Shown piece after piece: positions 6,680 through 9,104 of a DNA stretch of 9,104 nucleotides. Numbering within the stretch: position 1 is the first letter of the stretch; each line of letters begins with the position of its first letter. Position numbers and translations under genes: made by a program. The DNA lies in the NCBI GenBank assembly GCA_015295885.1, contig DVEE01000478.1, positions 1-9,104 of the forward strand. The letters run 5' to 3'. The notes under the pieces were generated by a model, which saw only the letters and a program-made list of their open reading frames with translations, ran no database searches and had not been told where the DNA came from. Source of the DNA: Leptolyngbyaceae cyanobacterium M65_K2018_010 (GTDB lineage Bacteria > Cyanobacteriota > Cyanobacteriia > Phormidesmidales > Phormidesmidaceae).

Positions 6680-6868
6680 ATGATTTTTATCACCCAGCAG
6701 GTCCATTGCCCTAATTGTGGTCACCTGGCCGAGCGCCATCACCTCCAGGCGGATCGACTGGTACGCACCCAGTGCGGGGCCTGCGACTACTTAATGATTA
6801 CCTGTTCAACCACGGGTAAGGTGATTGAAGCCTATGCTCCAGGGCTGTTTGCCCATTTACCGCGATAG
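6680..6868 (+). CDS. Small zinc-ribbon protein (often labelled PriA-like in cyanobacteria)
   Basis: A 62-residue protein. Cys10-x2-Cys13 and Cys32-x2-Cys35 (in HCPNCG and QCGACDYLM) form a zinc ribbon with an 18-residue spacer. A conserved-looking tail reads TGKVIEAYAPG. I recognise it as a small protein conserved in cyanobacteria that databases sometimes label replication restart helicase PriA, apparently because of the zinc-ribbon cysteines. At this size it cannot be a helicase and its function is unknown. The ATG at 6680 has GGAG 7 bases upstream, so the start is firm. The cytosine deaminase gene starts 13 bases after its stop, so the two are very probably co-transcribed. A nucleic-acid or protein binding role is possible but not shown. 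Confidence 0.82.
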   Translation: MIFITQQVHCPNCGHLAERHHLQADRLVRTQCGACDYLMITCSTTGKVIEAYAPGLFAHLPR

Positions 6869-6881
6869 CCTGGGCCCAGCC

Positions 6882-8147
6882 ATGACCTCCAGCGGAATCG
6901 GGTTGATTCTCAGACAATGCCGCCTACCCCACCACAGTGAGCTGGTCGATCTAGCTATTAAGGATGGCCAGATTCATGCTCTAGCCTCCCACCTAGATGT
7001 TTTGGCCGACCAAGAAATAGCGGTCCATGGCAAATTGGTCAGCCCACCCTTTGTGGAGTCCCATATCCACCTGGATTCAGCCCTGACCGCTGGACAGCCC
7101 CGCTGGAATCAGAGCGGCACTCTATTTGAGGGCATTGATATCTGGCGCGATCGCAAGCAATCGCTGACCCTGGAGGATGTCAAGGCCCGGGCCCGGGCTA
7201 CCCTGCAACTGCAGGCCCAGCAGGGGGTGCTGTTTGTACGCACCCATGCCGATGTCAGCGAGGTTAACCTGGTTGCCCTCAAAGCCCTACTGGAGGTCAG
7301 GGAGGCGGTGAAAGACTGGATCACCGTTCAGGTGGTGGCCTTTCCCCAGGATGGGGTCTACGGCAGCCCCGGCAATGATGCCCTGCTCGAGGAAGCGCTG
7401 AAACTCGGTGCTGATGCGGTCGGCGGCATCCCCCACTACGAACTCACCCGAGAAGATGGGGTGCAGTCGGTGCATCGCATTTTTGAGCTGGCCCAGCGCT
7501 ACGACCGACTGATCGATATCCACTGCGACGAAATTGACGATGACCAATCGCGGTTTTTGGAGGTGGTAGCGGCCTGGGCCCTGCGCACCGGCCTGGGCGA
7601 TCGGGTCACCGCTAGCCACACCACCGCCTTTGGCTCCTACAACAACGCCTACGCCTTGAAACTGATGGGCCTGTTAGAACGAGCCGGGATCAACTTCATC
7701 GCTAACCCGCTGATTAACATCACCCTCCAGGGTCGCACCGATACCTATCCCAAGCGACGGGGGGTGACCCGGGTGAAGGAACTCTGGCAGCGGGACCTGA
7801 ACGTCAGCCTGGGCCACGACTGTATACAAGACCCCTGGTATAGCCTGGGTACCGGCAATATGCTGTCGGTGGCCTCCATGGCAGTGCATATTTGCCAAAT
7901 GACTGGCCAACGGGAAATGGAGGCCTGCTATGCCATGGTCACTACCAATGGAGCCCGCACCCTAAAGGTTGAAGATAGCTATGGCCTGGAAGTGGGTAAA
8001 CCCGCCAATTTAATCGTTTTGGATGCTGACAGTCCCTACGAGGCAATTCGCCGCAGCGCCACTGTGACCCATGTCATTTCGAGGGGAAAGTTGCTGGCAC
8101 AGACCCAACCCCCAGCCACCAGCTGGTTGGGGCCGCCAGCAGCCTAG
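6882..8147 (+). CDS. codA: CodA-type cytosine deaminase with Cys at the Asp-314 position (possible 5-methylcytosine deaminase)
   Basis: A 421-residue amidohydrolase, close to the 427 of E. coli CodA and co-linear with it. Metal ligands and catalytic residues are all present: His61 and His63 in HIHLD, Gln156 in AFPQDG, His214 and Glu217 in HCDEIDD, His246 in ASHTT, and Asp313 in GHDC. Substrate-side motifs such as TAGQPRWNQSGTLFEGI and DTYPKRRGVTRVKE are also conserved. In the family it converts cytosine to uracil and ammonia, in the cytoplasm, in pyrimidine salvage. The residue after Asp313 is Cys314, where E. coli has Asp314; loss of that Asp is linked to acceptance of 5-methylcytosine. I chose ATG 6882 over an in-frame ATG at 6825, which lies inside the zinc-ribbon gene, because the family alignment begins here. 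There is no clear ribosome binding site, so translation is probably coupled to the upstream gene, 13 bases away. Related deaminases in the superfamily (isoguanine, creatinine) are less likely. Confidence 0.92.
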   Translation: MTSSGIGLILRQCRLPHHSELVDLAIKDGQIHALASHLDVLADQEIAVHGKLVSPPFVESHIHLDSALTAGQPRWNQSGTLFEGIDIWRDRKQSLTLEDVKARARATLQLQAQQGVLFVRTHADVSEVNLVALKALLEVREAVKDWITVQVVAFPQDGVYGSPGNDALLEEALKLGADAVGGIPHYELTREDGVQSVHRIFELAQRYDRLIDIHCDEIDDDQSRFLEVVAAWALRTGLGDRVTASHTTAFGSYNNAYALKLMGLLERAGINFIANPLINITLQGRTDTYPKRRGVTRVKELWQRDLNVSLGHDCIQDPWYSLGTGNMLSVASMAVHICQMTGQREMEACYAMVTTNGARTLKVEDSYGLEVGKPANLIVLDADSPYEAIRRSATVTHVISRGKLLAQTQPPATSWLGPPAA

Positions 8148-8207
8148 AACGCCGGTACCGAAACCCGGTTGCTCGATTCAAATGTATGCCCTGTGGTTAG
8201 AATGACG

Positions 8208-8226
8208 CCTCAGGAACGGGGTTTTT
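8208..8226 (+). terminator. Weak candidate terminator after the deaminase gene
   Basis: CCTC (8208-8211), six bases, GGGG (8218-8221) and then five T (8222-8226), about 60 bases after the deaminase stop. The stem is only 4 bp with a wobble, so the support is poor. No better candidate was found in the 140-base convergent gap. Confidence 0.22.
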
Positions 8227-8239
8227 AGCCCTACTCTAC

Positions 8240-8254
8240 CGACCCTCTAGGTCG
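8240..8254. repeat. Small inverted repeat in the convergent gap
   Basis: CGACC (8240-8244), loop CTCTA, GGTCG (8250-8254): a perfect 5-bp stem between the convergent deaminase and transporter genes, with no adjacent T run. It could help end transcription or be chance. Confidence 0.3.
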
Positions 8255-8287
8255 AGCCGTTTCAACCGAATCTCTTTCAACCTACAT

Positions 8288-9104
8288 CTAGGGGGGAACG
8301 CGACCGGCTCTCCATACACACAGTCCTGCTACCCCAAAAGCCAAAACCGCCAACCCAGCACTAAGGCCAGGCGGCAAGCTACGACCACCGCTCAGTGTCC
8401 CCCATAGGCTCAGCGCTAGGGCCCCGCCACTAAAGTACAGACCGGTGCCCAAGCCTGCTTTTTCAGGCGGAACCTGGGCCAAGGCAAAGGGAATGGTGCC
8501 GTTGGCCACCAAGCTAAAGGCGGCCCCCATGAGGGTGGCCAGCATAACTCCCAGAATCAGACTGTGCAGCGTGGTCATCCCGGCCGCTAGAAGCGCCATC
8601 AGGGCTAGCCCTAGGACCATGACTCGATGATTGCCGAGCCGGGTAGCGATCGCACCCGCAGGAATCGCCGTCAGGGCCAAGGTGATAAACATCAGGCCCA
8701 GGATGGGGGCCACTGGGGCTCCGGGCACCTGCTGCTTAAGCACCTCTGGAAAGGTGACACTGATCAAGCGAAATCCCAGGGTAACGCCGACTCCGGCACC
8801 GAACACCAGAGTCAAACCTAACCAGGACAGCGGTTGGGGGGCATGGCTGGATCGATCTGGTAAATCAACTCCATAGTTTGGGCCAACCCAGCGAAGGGCC
8901 AGAGTGGCCAGTAGAAGCACCCCTGAGCCAATTGCAAAGGCCAACCAAGGCCCCAGGCTAAGGATGAGGGAGTTTGCCAAGGGCCCCATGGCTCCGGCTA
9001 AGCCACCCACCAGCGTGAGAATGCTCGCCGCCTGGGGCAGCCGAGTGCGAAAGGCATAGCGCCCCAACAACGACAGGGCCGGACTGCGAAACACGGTCAT
9101 AGCC
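8288..9104 (-). CDS. Major facilitator superfamily (MFS) transporter, C-terminal portion
   Basis: A membrane protein that runs off the right edge; at least 271 residues are visible. Counting from the ATG at 9100, hydrophobic segments lie at about 24-48, 50-72, 92-113, 128-150, 158-178, 180-203, 214-237 and 244-264, eight in all, with a hydrophilic loop at about 73-90 that resembles the central loop of a 12-segment carrier. A motif-A-like GAIATRLGNHRVM follows the fourth visible segment, at the place expected in the C-terminal half. The stretch VFRSPALSLL at the visible start resembles the end of segment 4 in MFS proteins, so the ATG at 9100 is probably internal and about four segments are missing. 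The open frame continues to the window end. The substrate is unknown. It converges with the deaminase gene, so a nucleobase link is not supported by operon structure. Confidence 0.82.
   Translation of the reverse strand, partial: AMTVFRSPALSLLGRYAFRTRLPQAASILTLVGGLAGAMGPLANSLILSLGPWLAFAIGSGVLLLATLALRWVGPNYGVDLPDRSSHAPQPLSWLGLTLVFGAGVGVTLGFRLISVTFPEVLKQQVPGAPVAPILGLMFITLALTAIPAGAIATRLGNHRVMVLGLALMALLAAGMTTLHSLILGVMLATLMGAAFSLVANGTIPFALAQVPPEKAGLGTGLYFSGGALALSLWGTLSGGRSLPPGLSAGLAVLAFGVAGLCVWRAGRVPP

Noticed and set aside
6680..6868. Calling the zinc-ribbon protein PriA helicase
   Set aside because: At 62 residues there is no room for a helicase domain; only the CxxC pairs are shared.
6825..6881. 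Longer deaminase start at ATG 6825
   Set aside because: It lies inside the zinc-ribbon gene and adds 19 residues with no counterpart in CodA. The ATG at 6882 matches the family N-terminus.

Overview
The window looks like a piece of cyanobacterial chromosome, probably from a moderately GC-rich filamentous or Leptolyngbya-type lineage (the lineage is an inference). The support is five exact copies of the cyanobacterial HIP1 octamer GCGATCGC, a DUF2555 protein (a family I know only from cyanobacteria), a Ser/Thr kinase with a TPR tail, and a small zinc-ribbon protein of a type common in cyanobacteria.

Left block (1-2929, all minus strand): a PAS-GGDEF-EAL cyclic-di-GMP enzyme, then an alpha/beta-hydrolase (carboxylesterase/phospholipase family, TTG start), a DUF2555 protein, and the first 45 codons of coaBC (coenzyme A synthesis), which runs off the left edge. 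The gaps are 91, 88 and 18 bases, so the last three genes could form an operon. DUF2555-coaBC is the tightest pair.

Centre (2930-6114): a 474-base divergent intergenic region with an 18-bp tandem duplication separates the c-di-GMP gene from a plus-strand Ser/Thr kinase (kinase domain, one membrane segment, about four TPRs). The kinase converges tail-to-tail with a minus-strand transglutaminase-like gene. Their stop codons overlap within a single TTAA.

Right block (6115-9104): a 565-base AT-richer intergenic region holds several hairpins, including one with the form of an intrinsic terminator ahead of the next gene. It is followed by a two-gene plus-strand unit, a 62-residue zinc-ribbon protein and a CodA-type cytosine deaminase 13 bases downstream. 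The window ends in a minus-strand MFS transporter that lacks its N-terminal part at the right edge.

The most interesting observation is in the deaminase. It keeps every metal and catalytic residue of E. coli CodA but has Cys at the position of Asp-314. That position is the known discriminator against 5-methylcytosine, so this may be a 5-methylcytosine deaminase. Cyanobacteria are known to make m5C in CGATCG, the core of HIP1, so a salvage role is plausible but unproven. Next in interest are the leader/terminator structure upstream of this unit and a perfect GTA-N8-TAC (NtcA-type) motif lying over its ribosome binding site. I saw no phage genes, transposases, CRISPR array, tRNA or rRNA.
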